Assembly: GCA_937880175.1 (NCBI GenBank)
Contig: CALFLO010000132.1
Span: forward strand, 1 to 14,880
Direction: 5' to 3'
Origin: an uncultured Gluconobacter sp.
GTDB taxonomy: Bacteria; Pseudomonadota; Alphaproteobacteria; Acetobacterales; Acetobacteraceae
Length of the DNA stretch: 14,880 nucleotides
Shown here: positions 7,313 through 14,854 of the stretch, one piece after another
How the letters are laid out: each line of letters begins with the position of its first letter
Position numbering within the stretch: the stretch's first letter is position 1
The notes under the pieces: generated by a model
The model's input: the letters and a program-made list of their open reading frames with translations, nothing else
The model's database searches: none
What the model was told of the DNA's origin: nothing
Made by a program: the position numbers and the translations under genes

Positions 7313-8341
7313 TTATACCGTTTCGGATCCTGACGGCTTCCTTTCCCCGAAACGCTCACGCCATGTGGGAAGGGGCCCCCCACCGGGAAGCGGACTGGCC
7401 TCATACACGCCCCGGGCGATCGCGCGGGCGGTGACCTGCGTGGCGGCGTGAAGGATTTCGGTCCATTCCTGACCGATTGGCTCAGGTTTTTCAGCGGTTG
7501 AAATGCCGATCATGGCATCGCCGTCCAGAGGCAGATGGGCTGGAAACACGCCCCGTGCCACGCCGTCCTGCGCCAGAATGGCAAGGCGTTTCGCCTGCGT
7601 CTTCGTGAGGATGGCGTTTGTTGCGACGAGGCCAATCGTGGTGCCGGTGACGGAGGCCCATTTGGAGCGCAGACGCAGATCCTCGGCTCCCAGATGCGCG
7701 GGCATGCCCAGACCGCCGAACTCGTCGCCCTGCTCGAAAGGCGCGCTCCAGAAATGCGGGCCATCGCCGATCGTGGCTGTTCCGACGGCATTGACGGCGA
7801 CCAGAGCGGCTACGCGGTGCCCGGCGGGTGTGATCGTGCTCGCCGAGCCCAGTCCTCCGCGCAGTGTGGCGGTCGTGGCGCCGGTGCCTGCACCAGCCGT
7901 GCCCAGTCCGAAGATTCCGCTGCGAGCGCTGGTCGCGGCCTGATGCCCCATCTCGGTATAAGGGGAATAGCGGCCCCAGGTCGTCTGTCCACCCGGCGGC
8001 AGGTCATAAAGACTGGCCTGCACCACGATGGGTACGCGGATGGTGCCGGGCGGTAGCGGGGTCTTGCCGAATTGCTCACGCAGCCACGCCTGTACCCCCG
8101 TTGTCGCGTCCAGCCCGTAGGTCGAGCCGCCAGACAGGACGACGGCATGGATATGCCCGACCATGTTCTCCGGCTCCAAGAGCGCGGTTTCCCGCAGGGC
8201 AGGCGCGCCGCCCAGAAAGCTGCCGGAGGCAATGACGGGCCGATCGAACAGGATGGCCGTCACTCCTGTACGCAGGCTCGGATCCTGACTATGGCCGACG
8301 CGGATGCCGGGAATGTCGGTGAGAAGGTTCAGACAGGTCAT
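7313..8341 (-). CDS. P1-family (S58, DmpA-like) autoprocessing aminopeptidase
   Basis: A 342-residue N-terminal-nucleophile hydrolase of the DmpA/L-aminopeptidase-D-esterase family. Recognisable blocks are LTDIPGIRVGHSQD near the start, VLSGGSTYGLDATTGV (about 68-83), GAGTGATTATLRGGLGSAS (about 150-168), TTIGLVATNAILTKTQAKRL (234-253) and LPLDGDAMIGI (270-280). The family cuts itself just before the catalytic Ser/Thr. By alignment from memory the cut here would be Gly233/Thr234 (VTG|TTIGLVATNA). The ATG at 8341 is preferred over a TTG ten codons upstream because it has GAGG just before it and the family usually begins near this point. There is no signal peptide, so it is probably cytoplasmic. 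It begins 13 bp after the last importer ATPase gene, in one operon, which suggests that it cleaves the imported peptides or amides. Exact specificity (including D-amino acid or beta-peptides) is unknown. Confidence 0.92.
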   Translation of the reverse strand: MTCLNLLTDIPGIRVGHSQDPSLRTGVTAILFDRPVIASGSFLGGAPALRETALLEPENMVGHIHAVVLSGGSTYGLDATTGVQAWLREQFGKTPLPPGTIRVPIVVQASLYDLPPGGQTTWGRYSPYTEMGHQAATSARSGIFGLGTAGAGTGATTATLRGGLGSASTITPAGHRVAALVAVNAVGTATIGDGPHFWSAPFEQGDEFGGLGMPAHLGAEDLRLRSKWASVTGTTIGLVATNAILTKTQAKRLAILAQDGVARGVFPAHLPLDGDAMIGISTAEKPEPIGQEWTEILHAATQVTARAIARGVYEASPLPGGGPLPTWRERFGERKPSGSETV

Positions 8342-8354
8342 GACGCCTCGCGGG

Positions 8355-9119
8355 TCAGTAGGTGTTTTCAAGGAGCGCCTTCGTGGCGGGCTGGGTCGGA
8401 GCCGTTAAAATCTCAGATGCTGGCCCGGCTTCCACGATCCGGCCGTGATCCAGAACGGCGATATGGTGCGACAGGTGGCGGATAACGGCCAGATCGTGGC
8501 TGACGAAAACATATGCCAGGCCGTGCTGCTTCTGAAGATCCAGCAGCAGGTTCAGGACGATGGCCTGTGTGGAGACGTCGAGCGCGGAGACTGCCTCATC
8601 GGCGATGATGACGGCAGGGCGTGTGATCAGGGCGCGGGCGATGGCGATCCGCTGTTTCTGGCCGCCGGAAAAGGCTCTCGGGTAGCGGTCAATAATATCG
8701 GCGGAAAGGCCGACGTCATGGAGGGCTTTCCGGATGCGTGCGTCCCGATCCGGGACAGGGCCGAGAGCCTCGCCCATGATATCGCCGATCGTTTGGCGGG
8801 GATCGAGCGCGCTGTATGGGTCCTGAAAGATCATCTGGATTGCGGGACGAATCTTTTTTCGCACGGATGCTGAAGCACTTGCGAAATCCTGTCCCTGATA
8901 CAGGATCTGCCCTTCATCCGGGGCGATGAGGCCACTGAGGAGGCGGCACAGGGTGGATTTTCCGCTTCCCGACGCTCCGATAATCCCGAGCGTCTGGCCT
9001 GATTGCAGATCGAGGCTGATATTTTTCAGAATGGGCGAGCGCGCGCGTCGCGTGAAGGAGAAACCCTGTCGGCTTCTCTGGCCATACGTCACATTCCGGG
9101 CCTGAAGGATCGGGGTCAT
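8355..9119 (-). CDS. Peptide/nickel-type ABC importer ATPase (DppF/OppF/NikE-like)
   Basis: A 254-residue nucleotide-binding subunit. Walker A GASGSGKST is at 48-56, Q-loop FQDPYSALDP starts about 98, the signature FSGGQKQRIAIARAL is at 150-164, Walker B VIIADE with SALD is at 170-181, and the H-loop FVSHDL is at 205-210. All catalytic residues are present. It hydrolyses ATP at the cytoplasmic face of the importer with the partner ATPase encoded just upstream. Its ATG overlaps that gene's TGA as ATGA, and it has no convincing ribosome binding site of its own, so translation is probably coupled. It is shorter than usual OppF/DppF proteins and close to NikE in size, lacking the long C-terminal extension. 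It stops 13 bp before the aminopeptidase start. Confidence 0.95.
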   Translation of the reverse strand: MTPILQARNVTYGQRSRQGFSFTRRARSPILKNISLDLQSGQTLGIIGASGSGKSTLCRLLSGLIAPDEGQILYQGQDFASASASVRKKIRPAIQMIFQDPYSALDPRQTIGDIMGEALGPVPDRDARIRKALHDVGLSADIIDRYPRAFSGGQKQRIAIARALITRPAVIIADEAVSALDVSTQAIVLNLLLDLQKQHGLAYVFVSHDLAVIRHLSHHIAVLDHGRIVEAGPASEILTAPTQPATKALLENTY

Positions 9120-9934
9120 GACGGCGCTGTAAAAACGGACAGAGGTGTCAGCGGCGTGCGGGACGCGCCGTGCAGGGACATGGCCAGAAGTGCTTGAGTG
9201 TAGGGATGCTGTGGGGCGTCAAACACGGAGGCGGTTGTGCCCTGTTCCACGCAGGCGCCGTCTTTCATGACCAGAACATGATCGGCGTGACGGCGTACCA
9301 GTCCAAGATCATGAGAGATCATGAGAACGGCCATGCCTTGCGTTTCGCAGCGGCGGGTCACGAGCGCCATCATGGCGGCCTGGGTTCGGACGTCGAGCGC
9401 TGTGGTGAACTCATCCGCGATCAGGAGATCGGGCTGGCAGGCCAGTGCCATTGCCAGCAGGACGCGCTGTCTCTGGCCACCTGAAAGCTGATGCGGATAG
9501 GCGCGTTCGCTCACGCCGGATTCAGACAGGCCGACCTGTTCCATGAGAGTGCGCGTTTCCGTGCGGATGTCGTGACGGGAGAGCGTCGTGTGGAGGCGGA
9601 ATGTATCGGCGATCTGGGCACCGATACGGCGCGTGGGGTTCAGGGCCGTCATCGGTTCCTGAAAGACCATACCCAGTCTTTTACCCCGGATCCGGCACCA
9701 GTCCTGTTCGGAGCGCGCGAGAAGCTCCGTCTCTTCAAGCCGGATGCTCCCGTGAGCCTGAAAACCGGGGGGCAGCAGCCCCATCAGGCTTAGTGCGAGC
9801 GTGGATTTTCCGGAACCAGATTCCCCGGTGATGGCGAGGATCTTTCCCGGTTCAAGCGTGAAGGACACGTCATTCAGAATCGGCCGATCCGCGCTCTGGA
9901 CGCTCAGATTCCGGACATGGAACAGAGAGCTCAT
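9116..9934 (-). CDS. Peptide/nickel-type ABC importer ATPase (DppD/OppD/NikD-like)
   Basis: A 272-residue nucleotide-binding subunit. Walker A GESGSGKST is at 37-45, Q-loop FQEPMTALNP at 91-100, signature LSGGQRQRVLLAMALA at 150-165, Walker B LLIADE with TALD at 170-181, and H-loop ISHDL at 206-210. The tail has the HPYTQALL start of the oligopeptide-transporter C-terminal region but ends soon after, and the iron-sulphur cysteine cluster of longer DppD-type proteins is not seen. The ATG at 9934 has GAGGAG 8 bases upstream and forms ATGA with the stop of the preceding permease gene. This junction carries a 12-bp direct repeat (9930-9941 and 9946-9957). Confidence 0.95.
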   Translation of the reverse strand: MSSLFHVRNLSVQSADRPILNDVSFTLEPGKILAITGESGSGKSTLALSLMGLLPPGFQAHGSIRLEETELLARSEQDWCRIRGKRLGMVFQEPMTALNPTRRIGAQIADTFRLHTTLSRHDIRTETRTLMEQVGLSESGVSERAYPHQLSGGQRQRVLLAMALACQPDLLIADEFTTALDVRTQAAMMALVTRRCETQGMAVLMISHDLGLVRRHADHVLVMKDGACVEQGTTASVFDAPQHPYTQALLAMSLHGASRTPLTPLSVFTAPS

Positions 9935-9957
9935 GGAGTGCGCTCCTCATGGAGTGC
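9930..9957. repeat. 12-bp tandem direct repeat at a permease/ATPase junction
   Basis: CTCATGGAGTGC occurs at 9930-9941 and again at 9946-9957, an offset of 16 bp. The left copy contains the ATGA that joins the permease stop to the ATPase start. The right copy contains another ATG on the minus strand in a different frame. The GAGGAG ribosome binding site of the ATPase gene lies across the border of the two copies. The offset is not a multiple of three, so if this arose by duplication it changed the end of the permease reading frame. Confidence 0.85.
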
Positions 9958-10746
9958 ATCCAGAGCATCCCGCAGGCCATCCCCGAGCATGTTGAAGCCC
10001 AGTACGAGAAGCATGATCGTAAGTCCCGGGATGGCGACCAGCAGTGAATGATCGAAGATATGGATCTGATACGACGCCAGTGCGCGTCCCAGATCGGGAC
10101 GGGGAGGAGGCGCCCCCAGACCGAGATAGGACAGTCCCGCATCGGACAGGATCGCGAGGGCTAGTGAGGAGGTCGCCTGAACCGTCAGGAGCGGCAGGAT
10201 GTTGGGCAGGACGTGTCGGCGCATGATGGAAACAGGGCCGCGTCCGGCCAGTCTGGATGCGGCGATATAGTCCTGGATCAGGATGGAGCGTGCGGCCTGT
10301 CGGGTGATGCGGATCTGGGCGGGGAGGCCGAACAGGGCGATGGCAAGAATTTCGCCGATTGCGGAGGCTCCAAGAGCCGTGACGAGGAGTGCCGCGATCA
10401 GGACGGGTGGGAAAGCCAGACCCAGATCGGCCAGACCCAGGATGGCTCGGGCAGGTCTGGCCGCGGCGATCAGGCCCAGCACTGTCCCTACAATCGTGGC
10501 GAGGCAGACTGAGATCGTGGCGATCGTCACGCTGTTGAAGGCTCCGGTCAGCACATGGACCATAATGTCCCGGCCGAAAGGATCGGTTCCCAGCGGATGT
10601 AACAGCGATAGGGGGGCATAACGGTGCATGACGTCGATGGGGGGTGCTTGATCGCCATCGAACAGGGCTATGAGGGTCGCGGGTAACAGTACGATCCCGA
10701 GCAGGATGCCGCCCGCCCGGAGCGCCCGGTTGGGGTGGGTCGTCAT
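9931..10746 (-). CDS. ABC importer permease (DppC/OppC/NikC-like)
   Basis: A 271-residue inner-membrane permease. The N-terminal membrane segment is about 11-28, followed by the family motif HPLGTDPFGRD at 50-60. Further hydrophobic segments are at about 72-95, 108-128, 131-145 and 236-255. The coupling (EAA) loop is about 162-182 (AASRLAGRGPVSIMRRHVLPN). An ATG ten codons further upstream (10776) is possible. The one at 10746 is preferred because it forms an ATGA overlap with the upstream permease stop, as at the other importer junctions, and has GGGA about 8 bases before it. It forms the transmembrane pore together with the other permease. Confidence 0.94.
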   Translation of the reverse strand: MTTHPNRALRAGGILLGIVLLPATLIALFDGDQAPPIDVMHRYAPLSLLHPLGTDPFGRDIMVHVLTGAFNSVTIATISVCLATIVGTVLGLIAAARPARAILGLADLGLAFPPVLIAALLVTALGASAIGEILAIALFGLPAQIRITRQAARSILIQDYIAASRLAGRGPVSIMRRHVLPNILPLLTVQATSSLALAILSDAGLSYLGLGAPPPRPDLGRALASYQIHIFDHSLLVAIPGLTIMLLVLGFNMLGDGLRDALDALHEERTP

Positions 10747-11693
10747 GACTCTGTCCCAAGGCGCGGATCCAGCCATCGCACGAGGGCTGTCATCAGGACA
10801 TTGAGGATCATCACTGCCGTGACGATCAGCATGACGAGGTTCTGCACCACGGGAATGTCACGCTGGTTGACCGCTTCCAGCAAAAGCTTCCCGCAGCCGG
10901 GCAGGCTGAAGACGCTCTCGACGATGATTGTTCCCGTTACCAGAACTGGAAGCTGGATTCCGGCAAGGGTCAGGACGGGGATCAGGGCGTTGGGGAGTGC
11001 GATGCGCCACAAAACCCCGCTTCTGCTGTAGCCCTGCGCCCGGGCCGTGCGGATGAAATCCTGTGACAGGGTTTCGATCAGGGACGAACGCATGAAACGC
11101 GCCGTGATGGCGGCCTGCGGGATGGCGAGGGCAATGGCGGGAAGGGTGAGCGCTCTGAGCGCCGGGAGGATACCCTCCCTCCATCCGGGAAAGCCGCTGG
11201 AGGGCAGCCAGTGCAGCGTTAGTGAAAACAGGAACGTCATCATCATCGCCAGCCAGAAATCCGGGATGGATTTGAAAAGCTGGACGGTCCCCATCAGGCC
11301 GGTATCGAATAGTGTCCCGCGGTTTGAGGCTGCCATCACGCCAAGGGGGATGCCTGCGCCCAGAGACAGCAGCATGGCCAGCAGGATCAGGGGCAGGCTG
11401 CTCTGCAGGCGCTCGGCGATCAGGCTGCTGACCGGGACGTCGTAGATGTAACTCCGGCCCAGATCGCCGTGGAGAAACGCGTTGATCCAGTGCGCGTATC
11501 GCGCGGGCAGGGAGGCTTCCAGCCCAAGCTGATGGTGCAGGGCGGCGACGCTTTCGGGGCTCGCATCCAGCCCAAGCATCACGGAAGCGGGATCGCCGGG
11601 CAGGAGGTTCATGGCTGCGAAAATGACGAGGCTCGCGACAATGAGCAGCAGCAGGCGTTCCAGTGGGAAGCGAAAAATCTCCATGCCTGTCAT
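10743..11693 (-). CDS. ABC importer permease (DppB/OppB/NikB-like)
   Basis: A 316-residue inner-membrane permease. The first membrane helix is at about 12-31, then LPGDPASVMLG (31-41) and the periplasmic HGDLGRSY motif (75-82). A core of hydrophobic segments lies at about 98-121, 134-160, 181-195, 236-260 and 284-305. The coupling (EAA) loop is RTARAQGYSRSGVLWRIALP at 215-234, and the family block ESVFSLPGCGKLL is at 259-271. Longer in-frame starts exist (11747), but the ATG at 11693 overlaps the binding-protein stop as ATGA, and the protein then begins just before its first membrane helix, as in relatives. An ATG at 11684 is the next alternative. Confidence 0.94.
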   Translation of the reverse strand: MTGMEIFRFPLERLLLLIVASLVIFAAMNLLPGDPASVMLGLDASPESVAALHHQLGLEASLPARYAHWINAFLHGDLGRSYIYDVPVSSLIAERLQSSLPLILLAMLLSLGAGIPLGVMAASNRGTLFDTGLMGTVQLFKSIPDFWLAMMMTFLFSLTLHWLPSSGFPGWREGILPALRALTLPAIALAIPQAAITARFMRSSLIETLSQDFIRTARAQGYSRSGVLWRIALPNALIPVLTLAGIQLPVLVTGTIIVESVFSLPGCGKLLLEAVNQRDIPVVQNLVMLIVTAVMILNVLMTALVRWLDPRLGTES

Positions 11694-13186
11694 GGTGCCC
11701 AGGAGACACCAGCGACCGGGCAGCCCGCGATGGGCTGGTTGGTCCATAGACCCCGCAGGCGCCGGTTCATGACGGTTTCGCGGGGGATTGCGAACAGGAA
11801 AACATTGGGCTCGTCCTGTGCGAGCTGTTCCTGCATCTGAATGGAAAGCTGATGCCGCGTGGCTGTATCCGCCGTGGCTTCGTACTGCTCCACGAGGGCG
11901 TGAAAGACGGCACTATGATAATGGAAATAGACCGGCGTGCGGTCATAGATCGCGATGTCATGGGGTTCGGTATGGGCGATGACGGTCATGTCGAACTGAC
12001 CCTGTCCGTAGACCTGCCCCAACCATGTCGGCCACTCCACGGGCTGAAGCGTCACATTCAGCCCGACCTGTTCCAGATAAGCGGCTATGAGCTCGCTGCT
12101 ATCGCGCGCATAGCCGATGGGCGGGAAGGTCAGGGTCAGGTGTGTTCCGGGTGCGACGGCGGCCTCTTTCAGCAGGGCGCGGGCGTGGTCCGGATCGTAG
12201 GGATAGCGGTCGGGCAGGGCGACGTAATCGGGATCGTCCGGCGCCATGTGGGATTGCAGGAGCGTTCCGTCTCCGTCGGCCACGGCCTGAAGCAGCGCCT
12301 TGCGGTCAACGGCCTGCGCGATGGCCTGCCGGACGCGGAAATCGCTGAACGGGCGGCGGGCGTTGTTGAGCGCGAGAATGGCCTTGAAGGGAAAGCTGCC
12401 CCGGACCACGGCAAGGTTCGCATTCCCGACAAAGCGGCTTAGAATTTCCCGTGAGGGAAAGGACGGGTAGGCATCGAGTTCCCCGGCCAGAAGCGCATTA
12501 CTGGCCGAGAGCGGATCGGGCATGACGCGGAACGTCACGGATCGCAGGGCAGGTCTCGCGCCCCAGTAATCCGGATTGCGGGTCAGGGTCAGGTGGTCGC
12601 CGCGTCGCCATTCGCCGAAAACAAACGGGCCTGTGCCGACAGGATGGCTGATGTTCTGTGCCACGGATGCGGGCGAGAGAATGGCCGCATCGTTCCAGGC
12701 GAGCTGATAAAGAAAGCTGCCGTGAGGATGCTGGAGCCGGATGCTGACATGCAGTCTCTCCGGGCATGAGATGTCGGCGATCTGGCTGAAAATGGTTCTG
12801 TGCGGATTGGTGCTGTCCGTCGCGCCTGCCCGGAGCAGGGAAAACTTGACGCTGTCGCAGGTCAGGTTCGTGCCATCATGGAAACGGACGCCGTCATGCA
12901 GCGTGAAATCATAGGTCAGGCCGTCCGGCGAGACGTGCCAGTCCTGCGCCAGAAGCGGCTTGAGGGCGCCCTGTTCGTCAAGCCGCATCAGGCCTTCATA
13001 GATATTGTCGTACGTCACCATCCCGATAGCTTCGCTGGAGCCGCGTGTCGGGTCCAGACCCGGTGGTTCGATGGCCAGACCGATAGAAAGCGTGTCGCGT
13101 GGGTCGGCTTCCCGAGCAGTCCCTGAGGGATGGGAAGCCAGAAAGCCGATCGCCAGAACGGATAGGAACGTGGGTATGGCTTTCAA
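11690..13186 (-). CDS. Periplasmic substrate-binding protein, family 5 (peptide/nickel/opine importer)
   Basis: A 498-residue secreted binding protein that leads the importer operon. A signal peptide is at about 1-24 (KAIPTFLSVLAIGFLASHP, with a likely cut after SGTA), with no lipobox, so it is a free periplasmic protein. Family blocks are EPPGLDPTRG (40-49), YDNIYEGLMRLDEQG (59-73), DGLTYDFTLHDGVRFHDG (88-105), HPVGTGPF (181-188), RNPDYWG (203-209) and FRVRQAIAQAVDRKALLQAV. It captures the substrate and delivers it to the two permeases. The start codon is TTG, chosen because GGAG lies 7 bases upstream and because the signal peptide begins directly after it. The neighbouring aminopeptidase suggests a peptide or amino-acid conjugate; the residues seen here do not define the ligand. 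Confidence 0.94.
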   Translation of the reverse strand: MKAIPTFLSVLAIGFLASHPSGTAREADPRDTLSIGLAIEPPGLDPTRGSSEAIGMVTYDNIYEGLMRLDEQGALKPLLAQDWHVSPDGLTYDFTLHDGVRFHDGTNLTCDSVKFSLLRAGATDSTNPHRTIFSQIADISCPERLHVSIRLQHPHGSFLYQLAWNDAAILSPASVAQNISHPVGTGPFVFGEWRRGDHLTLTRNPDYWGARPALRSVTFRVMPDPLSASNALLAGELDAYPSFPSREILSRFVGNANLAVVRGSFPFKAILALNNARRPFSDFRVRQAIAQAVDRKALLQAVADGDGTLLQSHMAPDDPDYVALPDRYPYDPDHARALLKEAAVAPGTHLTLTFPPIGYARDSSELIAAYLEQVGLNVTLQPVEWPTWLGQVYGQGQFDMTVIAHTEPHDIAIYDRTPVYFHYHSAVFHALVEQYEATADTATRHQLSIQMQEQLAQDEPNVFLFAIPRETVMNRRLRGLWTNQPIAGCPVAGVSWAP

Positions 13187-13268
13187 TCAGACGCTCCGCA
13201 AATGTGCCCCTTCAGGGCGCAGGATCACGGAAAATAGGGCGTTAGACGTCTGAGTGAAAGGGGGGCTT
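13187..13268 (-). promoter_or_regulatory. Upstream region of the importer operon
   Basis: This 82-bp gap separates the lipid-transport operon from the importer operon. On the minus strand TTCACT (13253-13258) and TATTTT (13231-13236) are 16 bp apart, a modest match to a sigma-70 promoter. An 8-bp palindrome AGACGTCT (13244-13251) sits in the spacer, where a repressor could act. The arms TCAGACG (13187-13193) and CGTCTGA (13247-13253) form a distant inverted repeat. I see no intrinsic terminator for the preceding lipoprotein gene, so read-through is possible. Confidence 0.35.
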
Positions 13269-13895
13269 TCAGGGGCGCGGGGTTGTGCTGGCAATTCGGA
13301 CGGCGAGCTGTTCGACAAGGGTGCGGGTGAGGGCGACCTTCCCGGCATCTGTGGCAACCGTACCCTGTGCGGTGAACGAACCCCGGCTGTGCAGGATTGG
13401 CTGGTGTTCGTCCGAAGGGATCAGAGCCCAGTCTGCGTCCAGCGCGCCTTGACCAGAACTGTCGAGATCCAGCCGACTGATATTTACCGCGAGACGCAGG
13501 GCGGCCGTTTCGGCCAGAGGTTGTGTGGTGACGACATAATTCGGCCAGTTCTGTCCCAGATGGGCAGACAGAAGATCCGTCACACCCTGTGACAGGCGGC
13601 TTCCCCAGCGCCCGTTGGGGCTGCGGTTAAGCTGATCGCCGTGGCGGGTCAGGATGTCCTGACTGTCGAGATAATCCGGGATGGTAACATGCGACACGCT
13701 CAGAACTGGTGCAGAAGCAGGGAGCACGGCGTTGTTCTGCGCAATGGCGGGCGCACCGAGCGTGTAGAACTGGACGGGAGGTGCGGCACAACCTGCCACT
13801 GTTGCGAAGGCCAGAAGGGCGGCAGATCGTGTCATGAGCCGTGTCACGGGTTTGGTCTCCGGAAGAAAAGCGGGGAGGCGGAAATGTTTGCTCAT
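13269..13895 (-). CDS. PqiC/YmbA-like lipoprotein of an MCE lipid-transport system
   Basis: A 208-residue lipoprotein. The signal sequence has a hydrophobic core at about 24-35 and the lipobox VAGC (lipidated C36), followed by the family start VQFYTLGAP and the VLSVSHVTIPDYLDSQDI region. These ABC-type transport auxiliary proteins sit in the outer membrane and work with MCE proteins that carry phospholipids across the periplasm. The ATG at 13895 overlaps the MCE gene stop as ATGA and is kept for that reason. A GTG at codon 17 (GGAG 9 bases upstream) or the ATG at codon 21 (13835) would give a more usual short signal peptide, so the true start is open. It is the last gene of its operon in this window. 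Confidence 0.88.
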   Translation of the reverse strand: MSKHFRLPAFLPETKPVTRLMTRSAALLAFATVAGCAAPPVQFYTLGAPAIAQNNAVLPASAPVLSVSHVTIPDYLDSQDILTRHGDQLNRSPNGRWGSRLSQGVTDLLSAHLGQNWPNYVVTTQPLAETAALRLAVNISRLDLDSSGQGALDADWALIPSDEHQPILHSRGSFTAQGTVATDAGKVALTRTLVEQLAVRIASTTPRP

Positions 13896-14854
13896 GGCCG
13901 GCGTCCCGTGAGGAGGAGCTGCGGATTGCGTTCCACGTCCGTGGCGAAACCGCGCAGGGCGGAGGCTGCGGCGGCGATGTCCCGCAGGCTCGCTTCGAGA
14001 TTGGCGCGGTCAGCCGAACGCGGAGAGGTCATGTTTTCCAGATTGGCGAGGCTCTTCGTGGCCTGCTGAACGGCTTCGTTGCTGTTCAGCAGGACAGTGT
14101 GGAGTTCATGGCCGCGTGTGTTGAGCTGCGTCGTGCCCTCATTGGCCAGCTTGTCCACGCTGAGCAGCGTGCGCGTCAGGGCGGGTTCGAGTTCCGTGAC
14201 CGTCTTGCGGGCGGCATCGACCATGTCCCGGCTGTGATCGGAGGTTTCGCGGATGCTCTGCACCAGTGCAGGCAGTTCCTTGTCGAGCTGGTCCGAAAGC
14301 TGCCGGACGGAGGCCAGTGTTGCGTCGGCATTTTCGCCGATCTGCTTGAGCGGCAGGTCCTGAAGGCTCTGTGTCATGGCGGCGATGGTCGACTGCTTGG
14401 TCGGAATTTCGGTGATGATATGCGCGATATCGGGGTGCAGCACGGCCGGGGTGGACGGTGAGAAGTCCAGATCGATTTCAGACGTGCCGGTGACGAAGCT
14501 TTTAAGGTTCATCTCACCGCGCAGCCCCTGCTGGACGAGGTCTTCCATGCTGGGGCGGTGATGGCTGTTGTTTGTCAGGATGATGTTGTCCGGCCGCATC
14601 GTGACGAAGACGGGAATATAGGCATCTTTCGTGGCGGGATTGTATTCGATGACGACGCGGTCCACCGCACCAACCTGGACGCCCCGGAATGTGACGGGAG
14701 CGCCAACGGTGAGACCCGAAGAGGCGCCATGGAACACGAGAACGGCTTTTTCCGTCCGGCTGAAAGGATGGAAATTGCCGAACAGGACGAACGCTGCGAC
14801 GAGCAGGCCTGTCCCCCCAAGGACAAAAGCACCGACAAGAGCCTGCCTGTTCAT
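13892..14854 (-). CDS. MCE-domain (MlaD/PqiB-like) lipid-transport protein
   Basis: A 320-residue protein with one N-terminal membrane anchor at about 6-26 (LVGAFVLGGTGLLVAAFVLF) and one MCE domain at about 35-132 (LTVGAPVTFRGVQVGAVDRV, then LRGEMNLKSFVTGTSEIDLDF). A long helical, likely coiled-coil region at about 155-310 follows, and the protein ends NPQLLLTGRRP. MCE proteins form hexameric rings fixed in the inner membrane that pass lipids through the periplasm, powered by an MlaE/MlaF-like permease and ATPase. The ATG at 14854 is chosen over the adjoining GTG at 14857 because it forms a TGATG overlap with the upstream reading frame and has AAGGA 8 bases before it. The following gene encodes the partner lipoprotein. 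Confidence 0.92.
   Translation of the reverse strand: MNRQALVGAFVLGGTGLLVAAFVLFGNFHPFSRTEKAVLVFHGASSGLTVGAPVTFRGVQVGAVDRVVIEYNPATKDAYIPVFVTMRPDNIILTNNSHHRPSMEDLVQQGLRGEMNLKSFVTGTSEIDLDFSPSTPAVLHPDIAHIITEIPTKQSTIAAMTQSLQDLPLKQIGENADATLASVRQLSDQLDKELPALVQSIRETSDHSRDMVDAARKTVTELEPALTRTLLSVDKLANEGTTQLNTRGHELHTVLLNSNEAVQQATKSLANLENMTSPRSADRANLEASLRDIAAAASALRGFATDVERNPQLLLTGRRP

Noticed and set aside
8342..8371. TTG start giving the peptidase ten extra residues
   Set aside because: It would overlap the ATPase gene and adds residues not typical of the family; the ATG at 8341 has a better upstream GAGG.
9307..9326. Perfect tandem repeat GATCATGAGA x2
   Set aside because: It falls on the codons for LMISHDL, the conserved H-loop region of the ATPase, so the coding constraint explains it well enough.
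13187..13268. Terminator after the PqiC-like gene
   Set aside because: Only small or distant inverted repeats are present and none is followed by a T-run.
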